Notes: generated by a model not told the origin, from the letters alone. A DNA stretch of 64,000 nt from Aquimarina latercula DSM 2041 (GCF_000430645.1 NZ_AUMK01000011.1:248001-312000), one strand, 5' to 3'. Numbered from the stretch's first letter, positions 8,786 to 17,433 are shown. Made by a program: numbers and translations.

Positions 8786-8971
8786 GATCCTACTTGGAAG
8801 TATACTATAAAATCGACTAGTGACATTCCTGTAGGAGTATCTGATATCAGATCTGTAAGTATTCGTGGTACGCATATTAAATTCTATGAGCAGATGCTTA
8901 TAGAAAAATCAAGTAGTACAATTTATTGGATGCTTGATATAAATCACTAATTCACCACTAGCAGTGTTTTT

Positions 8972-11647
8972 TTATAATCCCTTTAAAACCTCAATTACGC
9001 TATGTGCTGTATACGTATTTTCTACTTTTTCACTTTGAAAAACCATAAAATACTTAAATTTTTCTCCTGCTAACTTTTCCCATGTTTTACCTAATATATT
9101 TTTGTTTCGACTATCTTCATTTACAAGATGATCTCCTTTAGTTTCTAATAAAATAGTATTCCCTTTTTCGGTATAAAGGATAAAGTCAGGGTAATGGTTA
9201 GAACTAAAGCCATTTAACGGAAAACCTTTATTGGTTTCAAAATTTCTATGCCAAAATACAATATTCTCTAATGAAGCAACCTCTAAAATCATAGATTGTT
9301 CATAGTTATTCATTTTACCCTCTCGTTCATATAAGGATTTATTGATGTTAGTACTTAAACTTAATGGAGTAATCTTTTCTAGAAATTCAAAACTGTTTCG
9401 TACTATTATTTTATTGCTGTCTATCAAAACCTTAAACCTTTCTTTGGCATAAGTATCTGATAATTTTTTAATCTTATCCTTGATTTTCTTTACATAGATA
9501 AAATCATTTTCTACGATATCTCTAATTTGTTCAGGGTTTAGGTTTTCAAAAACTCTACCTATATACTTTTTAAGTTCTTGGTGCGAGATAGGTGTCATAT
9601 CTCCTAATTTACTAACAACAATACTACTTACTTGGTTTATTTGAGATTCTTTAGGTTTTGAAAGTATAGTGTCTACCAATACTGTTTTTGTCCTTGCATT
9701 TACTTTTCTGGCAGTTGCAGTACCCTTGCTTTCATCAAAATCTACAGCAATGATATCTTTTGAAATCTCATCAAAAGTTACCTCTGTATTATAATTTGAT
9801 AATTTAAACCCATCTAATAAACTATTTTTGTGCAATAGTTCCCATTCCGCATTGAGTTCTGGAAATAAATCACTTTGTAAATCATCTTTCTTTTCTATAT
9901 GAAATTGAGGTAATTTTAGTTGGCTTGCAATGGCAGTAAATTGGGTGTCCATTTTATAGATAGGCGGTTGTGTTTTCATAACTTCTGTAAATATGGAAGT
10001 GTTATCATCAATTTCTAACTCATTTACTTTTTGCTCAAATTCTGTACCTTGTTGTTCCGCTTTTTCTGTGATTTGCGTTAGTAACGGATTACTTTGTTTG
10101 ATGGTTTCAAGGGTTACTTCCTCATTAGGATTAAAGGTAATAGCTTCTACATTAAAATCTTCATCAGACTGTACTTCATTTTCTGTGGATTTATCATCCT
10201 CAAAAATATTTCCTTGAAGTATTTCATTAGGTGTTAATTCTTCTTCTGGTTGTTCTTCTGCGTAATAGTCATCTTTACTAAAACCAGATTCCTGTAAACC
10301 TTTAACTATATTATCTAAAGTATCATTAAATTTTGAAGATGCTGTAAGTACAAAAGACATATTTAGTAAGGCATTTTCGTGCTTAACTACATATGGTTGT
10401 CTTAATACTCTCCCTAAAATTTGTTCTACTTCTACAGCTGAAGATTTATCTGCCAAAGAAGCTAAAATGTACGCATTAGGACAATCCCAACCCTCCTTTA
10501 AAGCATTAACGGTAATAATGTACCTTACAGGGCAATTTTTAGACATTAGATCAATCCCCTTTAATTCATCGATACCACTGGTTTTTATTTTTATTTGTTC
10601 TTCAGGTATTTGTAATTTTACCAACTGTTCTTTTATTTTTTGGAATGTGGTATTGTCTTTTCCTTTAATATTAGACTGCGCTTGAAATAAAATAATAGGT
10701 CTTATATATTTACCTGTTTCCTTTTCTTCTTCCTTAGCTATAAGTTCTAACTGTCTTTGTAAATGCAGAGCAGAAGTAATAACTTCTTCTTTTTTATGAT
10801 GATTATATACTACCACAGGTAGCTTTACCATATTTTCCTTTTTAAGTGCTAAAGCATTTACATAGGAAATAATATTACTATTTGCTTTTGGAGTAGCCGT
10901 TAAATCTAAAACCAAAGAAGGGTTTAAATTATTCAACATTTCTACACTTAAATCACTTTCTGCATTATGGCTTTCATCTACTACTACAATAGGATTTAAA
11001 CTTCTTATTACATTGATTAATGCAGTTTCATCTGTGTCTGGTAATACCAAATCTTGATCAACAATAGTGTTTCTAAAAGATTCTAATGCACCATTTTCTT
11101 GAAACACTTTTCTGTCATCCTTTTTTCTGCTATTTATTCTTAAACTACTAAAGTTAAATACAAAAATGTTGAGTTGTTCAGTTACAGAAGTAGGGTTAAA
11201 ATTAGCCCCTTGTAATAGTTGGTCTTTTTCATACACTTCAACCCTATTACCAAATAGGCTATTTAATTTCTCTCTGTACGGGTGATTAGGATTAGATAGA
11301 TTTTTCACGGTTTGCTGTAGCAAGTTAGACCAAGGTACTAACCAAACCACTGCTTTTACATTACCTTGATTAAAATGTTTGTTTATAGTATGCAAAGCAT
11401 TACAAGCTATAAATGTTTTACCTCCAGCAGTTGGTACTTTTATAGCTATGTGTACTGCATTAGGGATATTATCTTTATAAGGTGTCATACCAGAAAATGA
11501 ACCATCTAACTGCGGTGTGTAGGGCATACCTAATTTATCCTCCCAATATTGGTCAAATGCTTTTTTAGGTGTTTCCTCTTTTTGAGTATAGGCAAGAAAC
11601 TGTTCTAAATCTTGTATTACTTTATGTTGATATGGTTTTAACTCCAT
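8972..11647 (-). CDS. res: type III restriction endonuclease, Res subunit
   Basis: An 891-residue DEAD/SF2 helicase-nuclease. N-terminal Y-Q blocks are followed by Walker A VPTAGGKTF (~70-78), the DExH-type box VVDESHNAESD (~222-232), and helicase motif VI EQILGRVLRQPY (~410-421). The C-terminus carries a PD-(D/E)xK nuclease core: YPDFILYTEKGNTILLETKG (~827-846). ATP-driven translocation and cleavage near an unmethylated asymmetric site are the family function, and it needs Mod. It lies 15 bases downstream of mod on the same strand. The pair interrupts the viral gene order and is probably protective cargo. Confidence 0.92.
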   Translation of the reverse strand: MELKPYQHKVIQDLEQFLAYTQKEETPKKAFDQYWEDKLGMPYTPQLDGSFSGMTPYKDNIPNAVHIAIKVPTAGGKTFIACNALHTINKHFNQGNVKAVVWLVPWSNLLQQTVKNLSNPNHPYREKLNSLFGNRVEVYEKDQLLQGANFNPTSVTEQLNIFVFNFSSLRINSRKKDDRKVFQENGALESFRNTIVDQDLVLPDTDETALINVIRSLNPIVVVDESHNAESDLSVEMLNNLNPSLVLDLTATPKANSNIISYVNALALKKENMVKLPVVVYNHHKKEEVITSALHLQRQLELIAKEEEKETGKYIRPIILFQAQSNIKGKDNTTFQKIKEQLVKLQIPEEQIKIKTSGIDELKGIDLMSKNCPVRYIITVNALKEGWDCPNAYILASLADKSSAVEVEQILGRVLRQPYVVKHENALLNMSFVLTASSKFNDTLDNIVKGLQESGFSKDDYYAEEQPEEELTPNEILQGNIFEDDKSTENEVQSDEDFNVEAITFNPNEEVTLETIKQSNPLLTQITEKAEQQGTEFEQKVNELEIDDNTSIFTEVMKTQPPIYKMDTQFTAIASQLKLPQFHIEKKDDLQSDLFPELNAEWELLHKNSLLDGFKLSNYNTEVTFDEISKDIIAVDFDESKGTATARKVNARTKTVLVDTILSKPKESQINQVSSIVVSKLGDMTPISHQELKKYIGRVFENLNPEQIRDIVENDFIYVKKIKDKIKKLSDTYAKERFKVLIDSNKIIVRNSFEFLEKITPLSLSTNINKSLYEREGKMNNYEQSMILEVASLENIVFWHRNFETNKGFPLNGFSSNHYPDFILYTEKGNTILLETKGDHLVNEDSRNKNILGKTWEKLAGEKFKYFMVFQSEKVENTYTAHSVIEVLKGL

Positions 11648-11662
11648 TTTCTTTTTTATTGC

Positions 11663-13312
11663 TTAAAATCTGGTAATATCTCTAGGTATTTTTTTAAAAA
11701 CTATGTGGTATTTATCCATAATAGCTTTATTTAACAAACACAAATCTGCATATACAATATATTGTTGTGCTTTTGTTTTTAGACTTCTTAAATAACTTTC
11801 ATCTAATGTGGTTAGACTGTCTTTTTCATAATAAAAATAATAGGCCGTATCATTTTTTGTACCTAGTAAATAGGTTTCATTTTGTGCTTGGTAAGGACTT
11901 CTGGTTTCAGAATACCAGACATATTCTTCTATTTTATCTTTACCAACTACCTCATTTAATAGTTCATTGTCTAAAAACAATGGATCCCCTAGTTCATAGT
12001 AGGTGAAATCTCCACCAGTACCTTCAACTGCTTTAGAGTCTTCTCCATAGCCACTAATAACTCTTTTTACTCTTTCTGCTGTTACATCTTTTGCATAATC
12101 TTCCATTTCAATCAAAATGAATTTTCTGTTACCTCCATCTTGTTTATTTAGATTTAATACTGCGTGAGCAGAAGTACCCGATCCTGCAAAGGAATCAAGC
12201 ACATAAAAATCCTTAGTATTGAAGATAGAAATTAAATATTTAATTAATGTGGTTGGTTTTGGGAATGAAAATGAAAATCCCATATTTTTTAGTTCATTAC
12301 TCATATTCTGAGTACTCCCCATATTCATTAAAGAGCTTATAACGTGACTCTGTTTTCCTCTTATTTTCTCACTTTCAATAGCTCCATTTTCTGTTAAATA
12401 AAAACTTGTTAATTGCTCTTTGGTATCAATAACAGGAGTTAAATTATTTTCTAAGAACAGTTCAAAAATTCTTTTTGAACTCCAGCCACTCTCAACAATA
12501 ACATTATTTTGAAGTTCATAATTCTTTATAATGGCATCACTAAGAAAATGTGGAAATGAATTACTTCTTTTTGGTATAACTCCTTCTTTAAAAGAGGCTT
12601 TAAAACCAATAGGTAGCTCAATTTTACTTACTGGATTTTTTGATCCATTTTTAACAATAGTATTAACTATTTTATCTTTAAAAAGTTTACTTGTTTCTTC
12701 AACATTTAAATCAATAAGCTCTGGAAATTCAAAAGCTTCTATTTTTTTACTAAAGCATAAGATGTATTCATGATTAATTTTGATTTTGGCTTGATTATCA
12801 AAATTTCCATCTGTTCTCCATGTGAATGTTGTAATAAAGTTTTTCCTACCAAAAATCTCATCGCTAATTAATTTCAAATGTTGATATTCATTATCATCTA
12901 TAGAAATAAAAATTACACCATCATCAGTTAATAGCTTATGAAGAAGTTTTAATCTAGGATACATCATGCATAACCACTTATCATGTCGAGATAAATCTTC
13001 ACTCTCTTTACCTACTGCTTGCCCTAACCATTTTTTTAGCTTAGGATGACTTACATTATCATTATATACCCAAGCTTCATTACCTGTATTATAAGGAGGG
13101 TCAATATAGATGCATTTTATTTTTCCTTCATATTCTGGTAATAGGCTTTTTAAAGCTTCTAGATTATCTCCATGTATAATTTTGTTTTCAGAAGCAGCAT
13201 CTTTACTTTCTTTACCATTAGTAAAGGTATATTGAGGTTCTAAAATTTTATAGGGTACATCTTGATGGTGGTTAATTACTTTTTCTTTTCCTATCCAGTT
13301 AAGTGTTGGCAT
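11663..13312 (-). CDS. mod: type III restriction-modification DNA methyltransferase, Mod subunit
   Basis: A 549-residue site-specific adenine methyltransferase of the beta class. The catalytic motif DPPYNTGN (~72-79) precedes the AdoMet-binding motif DSFAGSGTSAHAVL (~373-386). The region in between (~155-345) serves as the target recognition domain. It methylates one strand of an asymmetric site and guides Res. I see no simple-sequence repeat that would make it phase-variable. Its start lies just below a pair of palindromes (13331..13361). Confidence 0.92.
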   Translation of the reverse strand: MPTLNWIGKEKVINHHQDVPYKILEPQYTFTNGKESKDAASENKIIHGDNLEALKSLLPEYEGKIKCIYIDPPYNTGNEAWVYNDNVSHPKLKKWLGQAVGKESEDLSRHDKWLCMMYPRLKLLHKLLTDDGVIFISIDDNEYQHLKLISDEIFGRKNFITTFTWRTDGNFDNQAKIKINHEYILCFSKKIEAFEFPELIDLNVEETSKLFKDKIVNTIVKNGSKNPVSKIELPIGFKASFKEGVIPKRSNSFPHFLSDAIIKNYELQNNVIVESGWSSKRIFELFLENNLTPVIDTKEQLTSFYLTENGAIESEKIRGKQSHVISSLMNMGSTQNMSNELKNMGFSFSFPKPTTLIKYLISIFNTKDFYVLDSFAGSGTSAHAVLNLNKQDGGNRKFILIEMEDYAKDVTAERVKRVISGYGEDSKAVEGTGGDFTYYELGDPLFLDNELLNEVVGKDKIEEYVWYSETRSPYQAQNETYLLGTKNDTAYYFYYEKDSLTTLDESYLRSLKTKAQQYIVYADLCLLNKAIMDKYHIVFKKIPRDITRF

Positions 13313-13330
13313 ATAGTATTCTTTAGGGAT

Positions 13331-13361
13331 AAAAATAGTACTATTTTTTTATCGATAAAAA
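13331..13361. promoter_or_regulatory. two overlapping perfect palindromes upstream of mod
   Basis: AAAAATAGTACTATTTTT (13331..13348) and TTTTTATCGATAAAAA (13346..13361) are both perfect palindromes. They share three T residues and end about 20 bases upstream of the mod start codon. The position is that of an operator for the restriction-modification genes. In very AT-rich DNA some palindromes arise by chance, so this is tentative. Confidence 0.4.
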
Positions 13362-13561
13362 GAAACAATGGTGTATGTAAGAATTGAATAAGATAAAACA
13401 CCCTTTTTCAACCTTCCTCATTTAATCTTTGAATAAAAATAAAATAAGTTAAGATTTTAAAAAGTTCTGTTTTATATGATAAGTTTTTGAACTTAGAAAA
13501 GTACTGGTGATCTAACAAAACAGCTAATGCATAGAATATTTAAAAACATGGCTTAAAAAAT

Positions 13562-13641
13562 TTCGTACCCCTTCCTCTTTCGATAGCTTTTGATATCACT
13601 ACAACTCATTTTTTCTATGTCTAGGGGTACGAATTTCGTAC
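13562..13641. promoter_or_regulatory. inverted repeats with GTACGAA core before the late gene block
   Basis: TTCGTACCCCT (13562..13572) is repeated in inverse as AGGGGTACGAA (13623..13633), 50 bases apart. The right copy runs into a tight palindrome GTACGAA-T-TTCGTAC (13627..13641). The site lies between the divergent mod gene and the first late gene (13726). It may be an operator controlling the switch to late expression, or a recombination/attachment core. The rest of the 13313..13725 gap holds no gene I can support. Confidence 0.4.
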
Positions 13642-13725
13642 GAGGATATTCCATATTTCCTTCAGAATTTAGCTGTCAAAGGTTTAGATACCAAGCCAAA
13701 TATTCACGTAAAAACAGTAAGAAAA

Positions 13726-13902
13726 ATGGCACATACAAAAGATTTAGACTACAAAGCAGCATATGCCACAGCGGTCTTTGGTTTATTAGTTGGAATGGCA
13801 GTCGGCGCATTCTATGTAGCTCCGAAACTAGAAAAAAGAAAAGCTAAAAAACTTGCAGCAGCAGCTGCTAAAGCCCCACAAGTCCCAAACAAGAAAGTGT
13901 AA
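13726..13902 (+). CDS. 58-residue single-span membrane protein
   Basis: A short ORF (MAHTKDLDYK...) with one transmembrane helix at residues ~13-33 (ATAVFGLLVGMAVGAFYVA), followed by a Lys/Ala-rich tail. Its composition (short N-terminal part, one helix, basic tail) resembles small viral membrane or major-coat-like proteins. It is the first gene of the late block. A longer ORF in another frame (13590..13847) is less credible because its composition is not protein-like. Confidence 0.65.
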   Translation: MAHTKDLDYKAAYATAVFGLLVGMAVGAFYVAPKLEKRKAKKLAAAAAKAPQVPNKKV

Positions 13903-13915
13903 CCCTTTAGAGAGG

Positions 13916-13930
13916 GGCATCACGGATGCC
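13916..13930 (+). promoter_or_regulatory. hairpin GGCATC-ACG-GATGCC
   Basis: A perfect 6-bp stem with a three-base loop lies 14 bases after the 58-residue gene. No T-run follows, so it looks more like an mRNA stability or processing element than a terminator. Confidence 0.45.
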
Positions 13931-13977
13931 ATTAGTTATTAGAATTTGGATAGGATTTGAGGGAGGAAAAGTCAAAC

Positions 13978-13992
13978 GCTGTCTATGACAGC
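13978..13992 (+). promoter_or_regulatory. hairpin GCTGTC-TAT-GACAGC just upstream of the coat candidate
   Basis: A perfect 6-bp stem with a three-base loop ends 14 bases before the ATG at 14007, and an A-rich leader follows. It could expose the start region of a highly expressed mRNA or serve as a processing site. Confidence 0.45.
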
Positions 13993-14006
13993 AAAAATTA
14001 AAGAAA

Positions 14007-14915
14007 ATGAGTTACAATGATGAATTAATGAGATATCAGGACGATGCGGAAGATCGTTATGATGACTATGACGGAGATATGGAAATGCATGACGGGTATG
14101 ACGACTATGAGGATGAGGAAGATGACTTCGATTCAGGTTTTGAAGGAAATGAAGATGGGTACGATGACTATGATGAAGAATACGAAGATGAATATGTAGA
14201 TGACTACGAAGAGGACGATTATGACGATTACACCCGTACTTCTATAGGTAAAATTGATCCCAATGATAGAACGCTAACCGTAGTTGTTAGAAATACATCT
14301 GCGGAGGCTGCTGAAGCCATTGTTTTTGGTGGGAACGAAAATGCAGCACAACCTGCTGGAGTTACTGTTAATGTTGAGGAATCCAGCCACAATGAGGTAA
14401 AGGAAGAAAGTAAAGCGAATCCTTTCAAGATATCGGGGATGAAATACTCCGTATCTAATCCTTTACAATTCGATAATGTACTTAAGCTTACCAAACGAAC
14501 AGCTACTGGATCGAATACCATTCGTGTCTATCAACCACGTAACGCCACATCACCACAGAACTTTACACAACAACTTATTGATGATGATAACTTCGAACTT
14601 AATGTTACGGGTCAGGATTCTTTACGTGTAACTGTAAATCCAGATACTACGGCAGTATTCACTTTTACCATCAAGGCAAGAGCAAACATGGGTAACCTGT
14701 TAAAAGGTAATAATGTAGCAGAGTTGTCCAGAGTTCCAAGAACTACAGGGTTACCACAGATTGATTTGATCCGTAGAAGAAAACGATCTACAGCCTTTGG
14801 AATCCGTCCACGTAGACGAAGACGCGTTCGAAGAAGACCTGTACGCAGATATGGTAGACCAAGACGCGTAAACAGATATCCGATATCCAGTTTACGTAGA
14901 CGTAGACTTCGATAG
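14007..14915 (+). CDS. candidate coat protein: acidic N-tail, beta domain, Arg-rich C-tail
   Basis: A 302-residue protein in three parts. Residues 1-73 are almost all D, E, Y and G (acidic tail). Residues ~80-250 are a beta-rich domain with regular strands (TLTVVVRNTS, SLRVTVNPDTTAVFTFTIKA). Residues ~258-302 are an Arg-rich tail (RPRRRRRVRRRPVRRYG and more). There is no membrane segment or signal peptide. A beta domain with a nucleic-acid-binding Arg arm is the layout of many small viral capsid proteins. It is flanked by five hairpins and has its own terminator, suggesting strong separate expression. I do not recognise its family, so the capsid role is inference. Confidence 0.55.
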   Translation: MSYNDELMRYQDDAEDRYDDYDGDMEMHDGYDDYEDEEDDFDSGFEGNEDGYDDYDEEYEDEYVDDYEEDDYDDYTRTSIGKIDPNDRTLTVVVRNTSAEAAEAIVFGGNENAAQPAGVTVNVEESSHNEVKEESKANPFKISGMKYSVSNPLQFDNVLKLTKRTATGSNTIRVYQPRNATSPQNFTQQLIDDDNFELNVTGQDSLRVTVNPDTTAVFTFTIKARANMGNLLKGNNVAELSRVPRTTGLPQIDLIRRRKRSTAFGIRPRRRRRVRRRPVRRYGRPRRVNRYPISSLRRRRLR

Positions 14916-14925
14916 TTCCCTATAA

Positions 14926-14946
14926 GCACAGGTAACACCTGTTTTT
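14926..14946 (+). terminator. rho-independent terminator-like hairpin after the coat candidate
   Basis: ACAGGT-AAC-ACCTGT is followed at once by a run of five T. It begins about 11 bases after the stop codon of the 302-residue gene. It may act as a partial terminator that sets a high ratio of this gene over the downstream late genes. Confidence 0.7.
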
Positions 14947-14958
14947 AATAACCAAGAT

Positions 14959-15011
14959 CCAGCCAAAGCGATTAGGAATATTCCAAGGCTTTGGCTGGTC
15001 TCATTGAGACC
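14959..15011 (+). promoter_or_regulatory. two further stem-loops in the same intergenic gap
   Basis: CCAGCCAAAGC (14959..14969) pairs perfectly with GCTTTGGCTGG (14988..14998), and the loop contains the palindrome GGAATATTCC (14975..14984). Directly adjoining is GGTCTC-ATT-GAGACC (14997..15011). With the terminator-like hairpin they fill the gap before the next gene at 15028. They could be an RNA control element, a processing site or a packaging signal. Confidence 0.5.
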
Positions 15012-15027
15012 TTAATTAAAGAAGCTT

Positions 15028-15669
15028 ATGAAAATATCGAAGAGACATAGACACAAAGGCTTAGCGCAAAATAGCATTGACTATATCGTTCTGAGTAATC
15101 CTGAACCCATACGTAAGATCATTTTTGAATGCGGATATGAAGTTCCAAAAGATTTGCACACTCTTGTAAAAGCAACTAAAGAGCTGATACAAAAAAATGG
15201 CACTACGGTAATTTCAGAAGTACTACAGCATCATCCAGATAAGAAAGCGATACTAGCTCTTAACAAGAAGGAAAAGAAAAAACCCTGTAATTCTTGCAAC
15301 AATCATAATTACAATGGTGAAAATAATTTTTGTGGTGAGTGTGGGCATTCCAACTACAATGGATCAGGAGATGAAGATAGCTTCTTAGATCAATTTTCAG
15401 ATGCAAGTGACAAAGAGGTTAAAAGCTATTATGACCGTATTGTAAAGAAATCTAATGCCAATCCAGAAGATCAGAAGTTGGCATCGGAAGTACAAATGGT
15501 CTGGAATGAATTGCGCCAGAGAAAATTGACTGAAAAAGATAAAGATGCTACTCCTGTTGTTTCAGAAACTCAAAAAGCATCTGTATTAGGAAAAGATGAA
15601 CTAGTGCTTTTAAGTGTGGTTTTTATCGCAGGATATTTAGTTGGTGCTACCCGTATGGGTACTTCATAA
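15028..15669 (+). CDS. late protein: duplicated N-domain, zinc-ribbon-like motif, C-terminal TM
   Basis: A 213-residue protein. Residues ~15-75 form a helical domain with N-P-x-P-I-x-K-I...G and a H-H-P-D-K end, which recurs in the next gene's N-terminus. CNSC and CGEC (~88-108) form a zinc-ribbon-like Cys4 site. A helical linker follows, then a C-terminal membrane span (~190-208, LVLLSVVFIAGYLVGA). It is probably an inner-membrane or viral-membrane protein with a cytoplasmic or core-facing soluble part. Confidence 0.65.
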   Translation: MKISKRHRHKGLAQNSIDYIVLSNPEPIRKIIFECGYEVPKDLHTLVKATKELIQKNGTTVISEVLQHHPDKKAILALNKKEKKKPCNSCNNHNYNGENNFCGECGHSNYNGSGDEDSFLDQFSDASDKEVKSYYDRIVKKSNANPEDQKLASEVQMVWNELRQRKLTEKDKDATPVVSETQKASVLGKDELVLLSVVFIAGYLVGATRMGTS

Positions 15670-15685
15670 TTAAAAAAAGAAAGAG

Positions 15686-16411
15686 ATGAAACAGAGTTTT
15701 CAAAAAAAATATAATGATTCGATCAATCTAATCAGTCACTTGATACTAACCAAACCCAAGCCTGTTATTGGTTTGTTGGCTACACATGGAATAGTTTTTA
15801 AAGGAACACCCAGTAGAAATCAAATTATCGATGAAGTGGTGGAACTACTAAAATCAGATAATGGAAAATTTGAAGATGATTTAGGAAATCTGTTAACGGT
15901 TCATATTCAGTATCAAGGTAAGGAAATGCTCTCTTTAGAGCAAAGTGATTTCAGTTCCTACGATGATGGAGACCAAGACGAAGATGAGTTTTGGGGGGCG
16001 CTCGCAAAAGGTGCAATAGGTATTGTTGGAGGTTTATTAGGAAAAAAGAAAAGAAGGAGAAGAAGCCGTGGTGGAGGAAATGCTGCTGCTGCACAAGCAG
16101 CACAAGCAAAACGTGATATGCAATTACAGGCGCAAAGAATGCGAGAATCACGTAGACGCCGAGAAGAAGAAGCGCGTAGACGGAGAGAAGAAGCTGAACG
16201 CAGACGCCGAGAAGAAGAAGCACGGAGACGAAGAGAGGAAGAAGCCAAAAGAGAAAGAGAAGCAGCAGCAAAGAAAAGGCAAACTAATACGATGCTGATG
16301 GCAGGAGGTGGAATTGTACTTTTAGCGATTGTAGGTTTTGTAATGGCTAAATCGAATTCCCCCAGACAGACAGCTCCTTATGTAGCCCCGCAGCCTATTT
16401 CCAATAGATAA
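15686..16411 (+). CDS. late membrane protein with Arg-rich coiled coil
   Basis: A 241-residue protein. The N-terminal ~65 residues are related to those of the preceding gene (x-x-K-P-K-P-V-I...L-L...G). A glycine-rich hydrophobic patch at ~105-122 ends in KKRRRRSRGG, then comes a long R/E-rich coiled coil (~130-205, repeats of RRREEEARRRREE type). A C-terminal transmembrane helix (~208-226, MLMAGGGIVLLAIVGFVMA) follows. Overlapping ORFs on both other frames are shadows of this repetitive stretch. It may tie nucleic acid to a membrane. Confidence 0.65.
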   Translation: MKQSFQKKYNDSINLISHLILTKPKPVIGLLATHGIVFKGTPSRNQIIDEVVELLKSDNGKFEDDLGNLLTVHIQYQGKEMLSLEQSDFSSYDDGDQDEDEFWGALAKGAIGIVGGLLGKKKRRRRSRGGGNAAAAQAAQAKRDMQLQAQRMRESRRRREEEARRRREEAERRRREEEARRRREEEAKREREAAAKKRQTNTMLMAGGGIVLLAIVGFVMAKSNSPRQTAPYVAPQPISNR

Positions 16412-16436
16412 TTTAATGATGTAAATCAAAGAAGAT

Positions 16437-17222
16437 ATGATTGAATACCCAATAGCTATAGACGAAAATGACACTAGCGAGTATGATCCGTTTTTACATC
16501 ATGTGATTCGTCATAAGCTTCGTAAAAAGAAGAATCGAAGACGGTTAAAAAAGCTTTTTCGTAAACATCCTAAAACAAGAATATTACGTTCCATAGGGAT
16601 TGGTAGAAAAAGGCGTAGAACCCGTCCAGTGGGACGCCCCATAAGAACACTAGACAAGCGATATCGCAGACCAATTGGTCGCCCCGATAGAAATAGACAG
16701 CTATCAAGACAGGGTACTATTAAAAAACCATTTCGAATGCCACCTATCAAGTTTGGAAACCCGATACATCGGGATTTAGAACAAAATAGAAGGATTTCAA
16801 AAATAGGGATAAGAAAGCCACTTTATAAGGGAACGCCTATAATGCCTGGCGATCCTTCGAACCGAAGAAAACCACCTATATCTGTCCCCAACAAGAAGGG
16901 AAGACCAAAAGTATCAAAAGATATCGTCATTCCATACAAAAGAAGATATGGTAGTCGTAAGGGTAGCGTAGCACCTGTTACACCCAGAAGAAGTTCGAAA
17001 GAAGCGATATCAACGCTAGAGGAAGAATTGCCGATAGTAGCACAAGATATGATAGCATCAAATATGGAAGTAATAGATGAAAAAGAACAAAAACCAGAGA
17101 AGCCTAATAACAAAAGAAAGATGCAAAACATCATCGGAGTTGTTGCTTTAGGACTTGTAGTAACCGGATTTGTACTATATAAAATGAAAATGAAAACAGC
17201 AACAAATGGACGTACTAGCTGA
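16437..17222 (+). CDS. strongly basic late protein with C-terminal membrane anchor
   Basis: A 261-residue protein. Residues ~20-210 are Arg/Lys/Pro-rich with repeated R-P-I/V-G-R-P elements (~65-85) and little predicted fold. A single C-terminal membrane helix (~230-248, IIGVVALGLVVTGFVLY) follows. Its overall charge is very positive. It overlaps the next gene by 17 bases. Such a protein could condense DNA at a membrane surface. It has no database family that I recognise. Confidence 0.6.
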   Translation: MIEYPIAIDENDTSEYDPFLHHVIRHKLRKKKNRRRLKKLFRKHPKTRILRSIGIGRKRRRTRPVGRPIRTLDKRYRRPIGRPDRNRQLSRQGTIKKPFRMPPIKFGNPIHRDLEQNRRISKIGIRKPLYKGTPIMPGDPSNRRKPPISVPNKKGRPKVSKDIVIPYKRRYGSRKGSVAPVTPRRSSKEAISTLEEELPIVAQDMIASNMEVIDEKEQKPEKPNNKRKMQNIIGVVALGLVVTGFVLYKMKMKTATNGRTS

Positions 17223-17433
17223 TACTATAGAACAGGCTTTTACAGAAGCAGGAGAAATCCCATTAGGGTTTCTATTTGCATCGGTGAAAAACATTGGGAA
17301 TTCCGAAGTAATCATAAATAATGTGCCATTGGCACCGGGAGATGCAAAATCATATCCCTTTGTTGGAAAGCCACATAATGCCAAATCGTTCGATCCATTG
17401 GATTCCACCTTACAGGTGATGTATATTATTTAA
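17206..17433 (+). CDS. small late protein, 75 residues
   Basis: A soluble 75-residue protein with likely beta strands (FLFASVKNIGNSEVIINNV, then LAPGDAKSYPF). This is a compact single-sheet pattern like small structural or decoration proteins. It is translationally coupled to the preceding gene by overlap. Position and size would fit a minor capsid or vertex component, but there is no direct evidence. Confidence 0.55.
   Translation: MDVLADTIEQAFTEAGEIPLGFLFASVKNIGNSEVIINNVPLAPGDAKSYPFVGKPHNAKSFDPLDSTLQVMYII

Larger units (their letters stand above)
7479..8950 (+). pseudogene. 71-codon gene interrupted by an ISAs1-family insertion
   Basis: A frame opens at ATG 7479 (MDIIGLEKILLEYFKTT...) and reads into the IS at 7540. 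Beyond the IS, the second copy of the 10-bp target duplication resumes the same frame at 8786 (DPTWKYTIKS...) and runs to TAA at 8948-8950. Joining the halves at the duplication gives an uninterrupted 71-residue protein of unknown function. The frame is clean on both sides, which suggests a recent insertion into a gene that was functional until then. Confidence 0.8.

Noticed and set aside
11663..13312. Phase-variable repeat in mod
   Set aside because: No tandem simple-sequence tract long enough for slippage is visible in the gene or its start region.
13590..13847. 85-codon ORF before the late block
   Set aside because: Its composition is not protein-like and it overlaps the better 58-residue membrane protein in another frame.
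15951..16271. Long ORFs on the opposite strand and in other frames over the Arg/Glu-rich gene
   Set aside because: They mirror the repetitive coiled-coil code of 15686..16411 and have low-complexity Leu or Ser/Arg composition.
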